NCBI GenBank assembly: GCA_016490735.1
Contig: JAEMWC010000072.1
Coordinates: 1,587,501 to 1,651,500 of the forward strand
DNA length: 64,000 nt
Reading direction: 5' to 3'
Origin: Pachyseris speciosa
Lineage: Eukaryota; Cnidaria; Anthozoa; Scleractinia; Pachyseridae
The notes under the pieces were generated by a model, which had not been told where the DNA came from, did no database searches, and saw only the letters and a program-made list of their open reading frames with translations. Within the stretch, counting starts at the first letter, position 1. Each line of letters starts with the position of its first letter. Both the position numbers and the translations under genes were made by a program. Positions 1 to 12,900 of the stretch are shown in pieces.

Positions 1-613
1 GTCCATGATCTCCAAGTCTGTGAAAGTCTGTGGTGTCTGAAAGCGTGCATACAGTAGCCACATTGAGTTCAGTTCTTTCATTTAGCAAATTAAATACAAT
101 AATAGTAAGCTGGCAAGGGATCTCCTAGGCAGACTGTTCTTATAATTGGAAGGTCCGTTTCTGAAGAAGCTGTGGTGTCGGTGGGGAAGTTGGTTGATAA
201 TATATTCAAAACCTGACGTTTTGAGCGCTAGTCCTTCGTCAGAGCGGAATCGAAGGACTAGCACTCGAAACGTCAGCTTTTGAAGCTCTTTACGGTGGCC
301 AATTTAAATTATAAACCCATCGAGAAAACCAAATTTTCGTGTTCTTATAATTGTGATATACCATTAAGAAGCACCACGAGTGGTAACCTGTTGAGTGAAG
401 AACTTGTTCACCAGTGATTGGGCATTTGTTTGATACCACTATAATGGTAACAACTCCTAAAGTTTGGTGGTGATGATCGTTCAAAGTACAGCTGCTGGAA
501 AGTGCGAAGGTGTCTTTGGTGAATTGGGATGGCAGGGGATCGATTTCAACTGATTGAAGGAAGCTGATTTTCTTTTGCAAACCATTATTCGGAAAACATT
601 TCTTCGTTTACAG
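1..613. other. TPR intron with decayed Penelope-type repeat ends
   Basis: No coding exon can be supported here. Positions 205-345 carry two inverted copies of the repeat end seen at 4861-4960: GAAACGTCAGC at about 267 (plus strand), and on the minus strand CTGACGA with a CAAAACGTC ending. Both look like broken hammerhead cores of Penelope-like elements. The rest shows nothing recognisable. Confidence 0.5.
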
Positions 614-953
614 AAGCTCCAAGTATCTGTGCTACTTCTGCGCCCCCTGTGTCTCTAGTACCACCAACGGCGACAATAAAACCCACCACTACCCCCACCC
701 CCATCAAACGAGCTGGGCCCAAGGCCAGCATCAGACCCATAGCAGTAGCACCAACACAGAGTACCCCTACCCCCACGGCAACTGTCTTGCCCACTGTCAC
801 CTCCACCCCCTCGGAAGCTGCAAGCGTGGCTGGGGTTATAAGGGGAACAGGGACTGTTATCACGACAGCCAATAGCGTCTCGACCTCAGTACCGACGACG
901 GCGTCTGTGCGTCCAATCACAAGCACTGAAGAAGAGCCGCAACAGCCTCCTGA
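614..953 (+). CDS. TPR: TPR exon a: Thr/Pro-rich tail
   Basis: The acceptor TTTACAG ends at 613 and the donor GTGAGTA starts at 954. The exon begins two bases into a codon and ends with two bases over. It reads [17 protein letters not shown], then a Thr/Pro repeat with SIRP (TASVRPITS near the end) as in the vertebrate TPR tail. It is the first TPR exon visible. Confidence 0.9.
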
Positions 954-3900
954 GTGAGTAACATCTATGTACTGTTAACCCTCTCTTGATCAACGTTAAG
1001 ATTCTCTTCTCTATTTTCTGTATTTTTCCCATGGAACTAATCAGGATAATTTTTTTGATCACCCAACGTTTCAGCTTGAGCGATGATCTTCTACATTCTC
1101 ACGATTTGTATGTTTGAACAGTGGCAATATGTGCTTTTGCAAGGTGGTTTTATATCAGTGAATGATGCGTTTAAGTCACCTCGTGAGATAAAGTTGTTAT
1201 TCCATGAGCTTCTTACTTACAGGAAAACGCTCGTTTTATTTCTTAGAGGTGAGCCGGAAGTATCATCTACAGAAGTAACAGCTGGTGAACAACCCCAACC
1301 TACTCCATCCACTGCAGTAGTGTCAGGCAAGAGACAGCGAGATGAACCTCAAGTTGCTGATCGGTGAGATGTGTTCACTTTGTTACTAGTTTTGGGCCTC
1401 TTTAAACCACCTCCTTTGACTCAGAATGATGACCATGCCGATGATGACGACGATGTTGATAACGTCGATGATGGTGGTGGTGATGTTTTTGATGATAATT
1501 GTGTTGACAGATGAAAAGATGAGACGGACAAAAACACGAGACATTTCAGAAGAAAAAGGTTTATTTTTCCCTGAACGCAAACGATTTACAAGCAACTGTG
1601 ATACTCTTTCCTCAGCAAATTCGTCGTCATTAACACCGTCGTTTTTTTGTGGAGACATCTTTTAGAAAAGTATATCTCACAGTCTAACCTTCAATTTTAC
1701 TCTTTAGTGCTAAGCTAGGATTTTCATTCTGAAACATTTGAAATATCTATATTGTTCTGTTTACGTTTCAGGAGTACAACTGAAGTTGCTGAAGGCACCA
1801 GCACGGAAGAAGAACCCGTAACCAAGCGAATCAGAACTGCAGAGGTTTGTTAGTGCTTAAGTTTTACCATGGAAAGAGTTTGTTATTGGTTTTGTTTCTT
1901 CAGGAATTCCTTTCATGGGAATCACAACTGTTCTTTCCTGTGTCATAATTCCACTAACTTTGAGTCGTCATGTCATACAAATGATAGTGAGTCCTCTGGA
2001 ACTGTGTTGTAACTTTTTTGGCTGTTGCTTTACCTCTTACGTTTGTCTGTTGTTATTACTTCTCGTTATTTCGTCGCATTAAGAGATACGCAAGAAAGCT
2101 TAATGTAATGCAGATTTCTTACAGTAACAAAGAAAGAGCAATCTATCCAGCAGGATACTGTCCTTCAAGCTGTGAAGTACTACTATTGCATACTTCATAA
2201 GGAGCTACAAAACTCTTTTGTTTCTTTCTCGGGGTGTTTTAGCATCATCAAGTGAAACTGCAGGCATCAAATCAACACGTTTTGATCCACAGTAAGACGC
2301 TTTTAAAAGGGCGCCACTTCTCATCGGAACGTCTCACAGGCTTGACGGCGAAAACAAGAACCAAGAACAAACGATGGATCCTATCTCTGCTTCCTGCAAC
2401 ATGGGGCCAATGAAATAGTCCAGTTTCGAGAACGCATTTTTTTAGGGTTAGCCTCGATCTGAAGTGAATATATGCAGAAATTCCAGCACGATGATCTGTT
2501 TACAACTCTATCTATTGTAAAATTGTCAAATTTAAGGCAGCTTCCCGCCCGTATTTGTGAATATTCTACTTTACGTCGAGACTAAACATGTATCAATGTG
2601 TCAATGGTGTTTGTATCCAGCGGTGATTTTACATACGAAAAGGGACTATTAGAGGTTCTAAAGAGCTTTGTGTCTACTGCTTTTAAATAGGGTGTAACCT
2701 TATATAATTATTGTCCTTCTTGCTTGAGTTATGTGTTTACCGTTATAATTTCAGCTTCAGGTCGAAGGGGAGGTGGGAACATCACAAGATGCAGTTGCAG
2801 AAGAAGGCACCACGGCGGAAGAAGCAGCTGATAATCAGCTTGGTGAGGAGAAGCTGGTGAAGACGTAGCTGACTTCCTTGATGTCTATGAGGGCGAGGAA
2901 GATGTGGGCGATGAGGAAGAAGAGGAAGGGGAAGGAGGAGAAGTGGAGGAAGATGATGAAGAGAGGACTGGTGCCGCTGCCGCATCTGCACCTGAGGTGG
3001 TGCTGATTGAAAGTGACGATGACGAAAGAGAAGAAGAGTACAATGAAGAAGAGGGTTCGTACTGCGGTTGGTTGTTTTCATATTTTAGAGTGGCACAGTG
3101 GAGCTCAAGCGGGCCGATTGATGTGCAGTCGAACCTCCCTTTGCGACCACCTCCCATAAGCGACCACTTTTACTCAATACCAAAATTTTCCAAGTCAAAT
3201 CACTGTAATTAGAACCTCCCGTAAGCGACTGTGACCACTTTTAGAGCTGACAGTTTGAATTTTTTTATTGGTTTTAACCTCCCGTAAGCGCTCACTAACA
3301 CTAACACTATCTCTCCAAGGGTGCAAAATTGTTAGCCGTCGCATTTTCGCTCTCTTAGTCAGTCCCGCAGACTTGCAGTCGATACACACGTGCCGTGTGC
3401 ACTGAAATGAACAAGTTTATTGAATTCGTCAAGTTGACTGAATTTTATCTTGACAATGCGTGCGTGATGCTATCAATGAAAGGTCAAATGAACCAAAATT
3501 TCAAAGTTTTTTTCTTAAATCAATTTTTATTGAATTATGTAACTTAAGTAAGAAATAAACATATTATGGAGTTTCAGAGTGATCGGGTATTGTATCCCAG
3601 AGATATTGGATACTGAAAAGTGCTTAGTTTTGGCTTTCGTATGCGTAGAGCGGTCGGGTCAATTGTCGGGAATTTGTCGGAATTAACAGTCGTGACGTCA
3701 CTGTCGGCGAGCTGAAAAATTGCGGCAACATTAAGTGTCTTGAAATTAGTTTCGTTTTTTTTTAGCGGAAAGCTTGTGTTTTGTGCTGCAATAAACTGCA
3801 GCAACAATTCCAAGTGTAATGTAAGTACTGTCAAGTTTCCACATGACCCAAAACTACGGAAGAAATTGCTCATAATACTGGAGAGGGAATCGCTTGTGCA

Positions 3901-6900
3901 GACCATTTTACATTTCACACCACACAGCTTCAAACAAAATCTCGTGGGCAAGGAGTTCGCTAGTTCCAGCTTCCAAGCCACAAACACTGACTTGAAAAAT
4001 GATACCATACCAACTTTTTTAAAGAATAACAACGGGGAATCCGAAACAAAAATTAGCCAGAAAAGAAGCAACACCGACAACAATTCTAGCCCGCCGAATA
4101 ACGGGACGACTTCAAGTGGCAATACCTAATCTATTCGTTCAGCGTTTGCAAAACGCAGAAAGTTAGAAGTAGGCATTTTCCATCTTGTTTGAAATAACTG
4201 GAAGTAGAGTGATTCTTTTGCTCTCTCTGATAATTCGATCTCATATTAAGTTTGCCGGGATGCGAAGAACTAAGACGACCGTGCAAACCTTTGATATTCT
4301 TATCAGTGGCGTATAAATCGAATTTACGTATGTACAGTAGCCGTAAATATATTTGGCCAGAGCCTTTCACTTCGCATCCTTTCGGCAAAGTAAGCGCTTG
4401 TTTACATTCAAGGAGGATGATCTTAGTGGTTGGATAATAATATCCTAGAAAGCGGAATAACTGTGTCCTCTTCATACGCCAACCTACACGGGAGTTTGAC
4501 CTCACGGGAACAAGTTGTCTCAGATTTATAAGCCGAAAGCTAGGTAATTGCTCCAAAATGAAAATTAAATTTGTCGCCTTACTTTACGATATATCGGCAA
4601 GAAATTAAACAAACCTTCGTCCACCCATCCATTTTTGTGCACTGACATTTGTTATCAGTTACCTCGAGCGTCCCCGTCGCCAGTGTTTGACAATTTACGC
4701 TACTGAATAATCAAGGTGAATCAGCTTTAGTTTTCAACGGTGTCAACGAGCGCTTTTCATTCAATTAATTTATTCATGTTTTTCACGTTACCATGTTACC
4801 ACCAATAGCGTAGCTCCATTTCCTGTATATAAACCATACACAACCCACAATTCCTCGATTCGCTCCGACGAAGGGCTAACGCTCGAAACGTCAGCTAATC
4901 GAATCCCTGTACGGTGGTCAATTGACATTATCAACTCCGTTGATAAACCAAATTTTAGTTTTATTCGCCCGCGCATGTGACAATTTCGCTTGAATCGAAT
5001 CAGGATGTAAAGTTCTTGTTTTGTTTAGAAACATTTGGTTATTTCTTAGGTCACAAATAAATAAACAAACGTGAACAAATGTGTTCCCTCTACTCTTTTG
5101 GCTGTTTATTTATGCACGTATTTTTGTTCTTGTTTACTACAACTTCGTCGTCGCTCCACGTGTATCTGATGTTACTTTCAGTTTATGGTGCGTCTTTTCA
5201 CCAAGTGTTGCTGAGTGGGGATTCGTTTTATAGCCGAGTGCACCTTATAACCGAAAAACTACGGTAATTTCACGTGGAAAGCTCTCTCTATTTTTTTTAC
5301 CAATCAAGATGACAGCTTCTCATGTATCCAATAGGTATATTGCCTTTTGGCAACATATCTGTATGTACTGACAGAAAAGAGGAAAAACATAGTCAATCTA
5401 TTGTATATATACCATACTCTGAAACCTTGGGTGGCAATATTTTCACAACCTTTTTCCTCATTTGGTTCATAAAATTCTTAATGGCATGAATTATATACCC
5501 TCTGGAGCTATATAATATTTCATTTTACAGTCAAAGGACATAATAATTTATCATCTAAGTGTTTTTATGCTAAAGGAATGCTTGATTTGTTTTGGCAGCT
5601 GTTTTAGTGGTATGTTAAATCCATGTATCTGTACAAATGGTACAAGTAATCTGCCATCTGCCATTGCCATTAAATGGTTCATACTAGTACGGCTCTACGT
5701 TAAAAACCACATGTTCGACTTACTCGGCCTTTTTCGAAGAGAGAACGAAAGGATAAAACGAAGAACATTACGACAGATCGCAAAGAATACTTACAGCATT
5801 GATGGAGCTCCTTGTCTACTCGCCAATAGTGACGTCACAACAACACGTGCTTGTTTCCATTCCTTCCATGTCAAGTGCGCGGCCATTTCAGAAATGTCTT
5901 CGTTTGTTCTTCGGATATTTCCGTACTCCCAGTTGTTTTACTCCCTTAAAAGCTCAGATAGGACAATTTCTACGTGATTTTGTATTCAAGTAGTCCTTTT
6001 TAGTGTTCGTCCACTTTGAAATGACACGAAGAAAAGGTTTCGAAATTTTGGTTCATTTGACCTTTAAGTTTGTGGGCCAAAACTTCTCATAAATAGTAAC
6101 TGCATTTACTTTCTAATATCGATAATAAGTCAACAGCCTAAGCAGACAGGAAATGGAAGCAATTTGTAAATTGTTTGTGAAAGGAAGCCTTTAAAGTAAA
6201 TGATCAGTGTTTCCTTGTTTTGGTCCAAGTCACATCCAAGGCCCTTGATGTCTGATTTCAGCATAGTCTTGTTGTCTCCAGGCATCAGAGTGCGGAGTAA
6301 AGCTTCTTCAAAATATAGACCCCCTGTTGTCTGAACTCTTGTAACGGACCACCAGTCGTAAGCGACCACCAATGCATGACATTTTGTGTGGTCGCCTACG
6401 GGAGGTTCGACTGTATTTGTGCTTTTGTCAAGTATTTACTAATAATGTGTTGTGATTATCAGGTGAGGAGTACCCTGAAGGCGAAGAAGGCGAGATGGAG
6501 GAAGAAGACGAGGAAGAGGAAGAGGAATACATGGAGGAAGAGGGTGAAGAGGAGGAGGACGACGAAGACATTGAAGAAGAGGAGGAGGAAATGGAAGATA
6601 AGCATGAGGTTGTGGAAGTGATTGACGATGACGATGAGGAGGGGGAAGATGTCGGGGAATCACAAGCCATGGAAGATACACCACTGGAGGAGGAGGTCGG
6701 GGAAGAGATAGAGGAAGGTGTGTGAATGAATTTTCAAGATAATGCAAGCTAAAAGCTCGAAAGAATTTTATAGTACCACCAAATTACAATTTGTAACTAG
6801 CCTCCTTGAAAGTTGTGCGTAAAAAGAAAGAAAAGTTGAAAGAATTTAACGTCTGCATGAGCAGAATCCGCACCCCTTACCTCCCCCCCTCCTGCTCGAT

Positions 6901-9900
6901 CTTGAAGAAGTTATAGGTCGGGATTTGGGTTTTCAAGGGGTACACCCATTATCACGGCTGAAAACAAGAAGATGCCAACATTTTCACAGGGACTGCATCT
7001 TCAAACGAGTTTTTCCTGACGCTTTTATCTGACTCCACTGTCACCAGGTGAAGAGGACGTCACTGAAGGAATGGAGGAAGGTCAAGATGAGCTACAACAA
7101 GCTCAGCCTCCAGAGACAACAGCGGAAAGAGAAATCCCTGCATCGGCACCGCTCAATGTTCGAGAAACCGAGGGTCAGCTGTTAGAGGGGGAACACCGAG
7201 TGACCCCACCCACTACAGCCCCTTATGCACAGAGACTTCTCAGTGCCAGGTCCCATTTGGCACCTTTTTCATTCCCTCAGGTAAGACATTAAATGGGACG
7301 TTAGCTTTGGGTTTTTGTTACGGGGTGGGGAGTAGTGGTTTAAAAAAGAAACAAATAACGAGGAAAGAATGAATATGTGAGTGATCATCGCAGTTATGAA
7401 CACTACTTGAGCAGTTGTGAAAATAAAGCCTGAAAAATCAGGCTTGTATGGGAGTCGAACCCACGACCTTTGCGATATCGGTGCGGTGCTCTACCAACTG
7501 AGATAACAAGCTGGTCATTTGTTGGTTCGTAATACACCCGTGAGTGATGAATGTATGAGAATGAATATATGAAGATCGTACATTTAAACTGCGGATTAAA
7601 GAATGAATATGTGAATGATCAGTTATGAACACTATTTGAGCAGTAGCCATGGACTTATGACCCTGTGGGCGCATTTTTTAATAAAATACTTTCTTAACAA
7701 GATAAAATAGTGAAAGTGTTTACCTGTACAGTAAGTCAGGGATGAGTACAATAGTTGGTTCACAATCCATTTCTACGGCTGTAGCTTTTCCTCAAATTAA
7801 GTATTATGACTGAAGCCAATAACGTTCAGCGAGTCTTAAAATTGAGTCATCTGCTTCTGTCGCATCACAGAAGAGGTTACCCTTTCTCACTTAGTAATGA
7901 AACCGTTTATTTTACTGGGCTTCTCAATCAGAAAACTCGGTCACAAACATTGCTTTTTCCGGTTCTAGTTTTAGCAGCTTAAAATATAACCATAAATCGC
8001 AGACTCGCCTTTAAAAGAACAATCATGATGTAACTCCATCATCCACAAAGATCCTTATCAAAATTGAGCGGAATCGACCCTCAAAACTCAGAGATTTGAC
8101 CACCTACCTCCAAAAATTGGCTCACAAATTTATTCATAGGCAAGTGTCCTGCGCGACCTTTAGTCTACGATTTCCATGAATAACTTTCCATTTTGGTTTT
8201 GCAGGGCCAACCTGCCCCAGGTCCCTTCAATGATGAGGAGGACTGCATGGTGCCCAGCACACCCACGTTATTTGTACCAAAAAGAACAGACGGCTTTGCA
8301 GAGGCCATCAGGTAATGAAAGGATGGTTGGAGGGCTATATCTGAATAATTATATTTAAGCCAGGTTCTCTCTTGATTGGATCGATTTTAGATGGTATGTT
8401 GTCACAAATATCTCAATCGATGACTATGTGAAGGATTTCTGTAAATTTATGTGCACATGACTTTGAATTATCCTTGAAATTAAAACTTCTCATGCGAAGG
8501 ACAAGAAATTAGTGAATATTTTTTTTAACTTAAAGCAATAAAATCTGAAAATACTTCATGATATAGTGGTGCACATTCGGACATTTTTCGGCGATACCTC
8601 ATCGCAAAGTAACAATCCATGTGAAGTGATTGATGCTATGAAACACAGTCCGAATATGAAATTGACTCCTTAGAGCATTGCTCTTCACTAAACGTTTGCT
8701 TTTATCCTCAGCTCTCCTCAAATAAATCGTTCGTCATTTTCATTCGGTGCACCAGGCGAGAGTTCGATGACATCTGCTGGCGTGTTGGAGCTTGGCATGT
8801 CTGAGGAAGGTGCGTTACTGCCCCACAAGACAAACATACAATGTTGTTGTTGTTGTTTTTGTTTTCCTGTAACATGTTCTTTGTTGGCCCTGAGTTGCCG
8901 CAGTTTTTTCTTGCAGGACTTCGTGTAGATGATACCCAAGTAGACTTGATGGGAGGTTCAGACGAGGCTTCTAATGAGAGGCGCTCGTTCGTGGTTCCCA
9001 CAGGTAGGACACTGAGGAGCCAAACGGGCAAGCGGAGCTGTAGCAGCTGCCAGGAAGACGTTAAAAGGCACAGGCAGGCAGAGGAAGCTTCAGTGTTAAG
9101 GGTTGTGAGGCAGAGAGTTGGAAGAAAGAACCGGGTCACCTTTTTAATTAGTCCATCTAAAAGAAGGCGAGGTAGAAGAAAAGGTAGATTAGCGAGATTT
9201 TTTTGCAGAGGTAATTAAAGTGTGTGCAACATGTGCTGTGACGTGAGCCTCAGGAATGATTATCAGCTTCTTTTCTAGGTTAGCTTGTTATTTTATGATT
9301 GTTTAGCATGCTTGACATCACTGCAAACTTTCTCAATTAGTGCTACATCTTGAAGTAGGGAGCTGGGGAGAATTCGAGTTGAATTTTTTGCGTAATCGTA
9401 CATGACAAGTAGAACTATTGGTACACTTTTAGAGCTAGATTTGGTAGACGGGAAATCAGGCATAAATGTGTTTTTTTGTTACAAATTGTAGATTTAGTCC
9501 CTGCAGCTGCCTTGTAATATTTTATTGTGCTTTTCCCGTTAAAGTGTATATTGCAAAAGTTTTGGTCCCTTGATACGTATGAAAAAGGTCCTAAGCTTAT
9601 TAAAGGAGCACTGTCACTGGGATTTTTGCTGTTTTTGGTTCGATTCTGCCAAAATTACTGCCTTTTACCTGTTATCGTTCAAAAAATGCTCCTACAGAAT
9701 CAGCAGTATGAATTCCAATGAAGTTGTTTCAAGTTTCAATTGATTTCCATCCTCGTCATCTTTGATGGAATACAGGAGTTTATAGTGTCAATGCAGTACT
9801 ACAGTCTGGCAGCAAAACTAGACCATTATTTTAAGGTTTCCACTGATGCATTGGCAGCTTTAAGCTTTTTAAAGTGATGTTACAATGGCGTGACAATGCC

Positions 9901-12900
9901 CCTTTAAGTGTTTAAAATTTTTGCTTTAAAAAAACGTCTTCGGAAAGCGCCCAGGCAAAAGGTGACGTCAGTCTGCTTTTTTCACCAAGAAATCGGCTGA
10001 AAGCAAGAGGAAACTTGTGTAGAAAGGTAGTTGATACTGTGTCAAAGCTGTACTACAGGGAACAATGTGAGGGTTGACTCGAATAGCTTGAAAGAAGCAC
10101 GGGAATTAAGAAGACTGACGTCGCGAGCCGGGTTTCTCGTACCCAGTCTCCGAGACAATATTACATGTACAAAAAGAGCTAATTTAGGCAACCAAAAACG
10201 ACAGCAACAGAAGCGGCACCTGTTTATTACTCATTTTGGCGCACCAAAAAACGCCGCAAAACAGTATACACTCCAATAGCAGAATTTAACCACAAGAGGT
10301 CGTCAACCAAAATCGACATTCTACTCTGCACTTTGTTATGCTCCCGCTTGAATTAACTAGGTCGTATGTTGTATGTTTGCTTCCTGTAGGGTTGCCAGAA
10401 ACGTCTGAAGCCAACAATCAGCCTAACCAGCGGCTTCCAAGCACAAGCTCAGACACAAGACAGCTGTCGTTGGAAAGCCTCGAGAGTGAACCAGAAGTTA
10501 GCAATATCGCCACTGTGCCCACCATTACGGTTACAGAGGTGTCGGAAGAGTCCAACGAACAGAATGTACCTGTTTCAAAGGCTCATCCTGAGAGCCTGGA
10601 GACTGAGGTAGCCGAGCTGTTAGAAGAAGGGGAGGCGCTGAAAGAGAGAGATGAAGAAGGAGACCAAGAGGATGACAGAAAAGATAGGTTGGTGTAGGGG
10701 TGATGTCGTCACTATGAGACTGTTGTTGGGGACGTTGACGAATTTGTGATCGTGTACTGACTCAACTTGAGACCCTCAATTATAGGTTTTCAAGTACGAA
10801 ACTGGGAGCACGTACAACTATAGTTCCAGGGGAAAACATTAATTGCATCGGACTGAGACCCTTCCCTATTTTTGGGTAAACGAGCAAACATTGGAGATAG
10901 CCTAACAAACTAATTGAGATATGAGGCAAAAAAAAAACAACACTTGGTTAACTGGAGATTAGTACAGACACTGGAAATGGGCTTGGCATGTGGAAGTTAC
11001 ATGAAAGCGTGGGTGTAAAACTACTGGAGATTGCCAAACCGGTTTATGGGTACAGCACAGTTACTTCCCTTGTTACTATTCCTTGTAAAGCTTGAAGAAA
11101 AATTCGGGAGAGAACAAAACCGACTCTTATAAAAGTTTATTTCCAATTTACTTAAAAACGCTCCAGGGTTCCAGATAAGATTTTAAGGCAGCGTGTCAAC
11201 AAGGAATTCCGTCGGATCAAATTTCCAGTGCTCCCACCAAACCATTATAAATTTACTATTAATTTGTCGGGTCATGTAGCTTATCTTGTAGGGTTTTTGA
11301 CCCGAGACCCCCCTCTTATCTGGGCCTACAAGTTGTGGAACGTGGCAGAATTCTCAGGTTAATTCATTTGAGGATGGGTTCACCTTGGGTTAGTCATTGT
11401 CCTTACGTCTTAACAGGCTCAGCTTCACTTCATTCTCTCAACCAAGTAAAACAAATTAGCAAAGTAAATATAGACCCTTTTCATAATGGCGCCCGACAAA
11501 TTTTCTTTTATTCTTATGATAATGAGCCCTACTAGCCTCGTCAGCATGTGCAAAATTCAATATAATTTTTTCATTAAAGTGAGGTTAGTAGGGCTAATTA
11601 ACACATATACAAAAGAATAATTAAAATCGTCCGCCATTATGAAAAAGGTCTATTAGTTTTGTCGCATGATAAGCAAAGGAAGGAAATATCTGTCATGATA
11701 ACTGCACTTACAAGACGCTCTATGAGCAGTTATTCGGGATACGTTGTGATGCAGAAGTCGGACGCCCGCTTCCTGATTCTTTAAAACTTTTCGTTTGAAA
11801 GTTGAAAATGCTTTGCTTTTGGGTTCGCAGAAGGCCTTTTTTGTTTTCGTACGAGGAAAGCGCTTAAAACTGTTTTGAGAGTTGCCATCGAGAGTGATCT
11901 CTTACCTTTTAAAAGTTCTAAATATAGAACTGTCACGTTGTTCGTGTGATATATCAAACTTTCGATCGATCAACCGATAAGCACAGCATGTGCCAGGCTT
12001 CCAACCTTTTCTTAAATTCGTCAAACCTCTACGCGGACAAACCCTACTGGATTGAAATCTTATAAACTTTAACAAAGATATGTGCAAAGCTATATGCCCC
12101 TATTAAATCAGTGCTGTTCTGTTTTATTCCCAGTGAGGAAGGAACTGTTGAATCTCAGGAATCAACAATTGAGGACTCTGCACGGGCGGGCACGTCTGGT
12201 AAGTTATAGCTACTTTCTTTTGGGTCAGGTTGGAAATGTTTCGTTTAATAGTATTGGTTTGATACGTCCTAAATGAAACACGGGGGTATATATATTTTTG
12301 GTATATTGTAAGCGGAAGTAACTGGCTACATAAAATTAAATAGTATTTACTTCTCAAACTAACACTAATTTCCAAGTAATAATGAGTCAACCAGCGTGTT
12401 AACCCATCTTTCCTTTATCAGGAGAGTCGTCCAGCACTAGTGCCCAGTCTACATCTCAGCCTTCGACAACAGCAGGAACTGGGGCTGCAGCTAAAATCAA
12501 ACAAGGTGAGATAATTTTCCCGGTGGTTGTTTGATATGGAGTGGGAAGGTAGAGGTCTGGTAACAAGTATGTTGCTATGGTGACGTCATAACCACTATCA
12601 TAATGTGTAGTTCTGGCAGCACATCAACCCTGCAAAATTTCAACCCTGTAGACTTAGTATTTGCACAGATATTCCATATTTTGTGATTTTACTTCATTGT
12701 GTCCACCTTGTGACGTCACAAGTCCTCTAATTTGCATAAATGAAAAACCTTGAATAACTCGGCAACCAAGAGTGCTATCACAATAAAATAAACGCCGTTC
12801 TTCATCATTTTGAAAGCTCTTTCGAACAAGCTAGTGAAAAAATTCGGTTCATATGCACTTTAATAGAGATTTTAAAGTTAATGATTACAAGATGACTTTA

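Larger units (their letters stand above)
3479..6065. mobile_element. Nested 2.6 kb TIR element carrying a THAP-like reading frame
   Basis: Twenty-four identical bases (AAAGGTCAAATGAACCAAAA plus TTTC) form inverted ends at 3479-3502 and 6042-6065. The element lies inside the 3126-6413 transposon. It carries a THAP-type zinc-finger frame at 3740-4129, which suggests a P-element or THAP9-like relative. No flanking duplication is clear, and no catalytic transposase region is readable. A Penelope fragment (4790-4960) is inserted within it. Confidence 0.65.
3126..6413. mobile_element. DNA transposon with CAGTCGAACCTCCC inverted ends (outer element of a nest)
   Basis: The left end at 3126-3150 and the right end at 6388-6413 are inverted repeats. 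They start CAGTCGAACCTCCC and end GCGACCAC, with about three mismatches in 25. Extra copies of the CTCCCGTAAGCGACCAC unit lie inside the left end. CAG...CTG ends with a TA on the right suggest the Tc1/mariner-pogo group, but the left TA is not visible and no transposase was found. The element sits in the TPR intron between exons d and e and hosts the 3479-6065 element. Confidence 0.7.

Noticed and set aside
2782..3157. Minus-strand Ser/Leu-rich frames
   Set aside because: Antisense shadows of TPR exon d.
4131..4556. 141-codon minus-strand frame
   Set aside because: No similarity or splice signals; inside a decayed transposon.
6428..6747. Long Ser-rich and Pro-rich frames on the minus strand
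   Set aside because: They are the antisense of the Glu/Asp-rich TPR exon and have no independent support.
7438..7514. Stand-alone tRNA gene
   Set aside because: The tRNA-like part is joined to a tail shared with 32985-33250, so it is a SINE.
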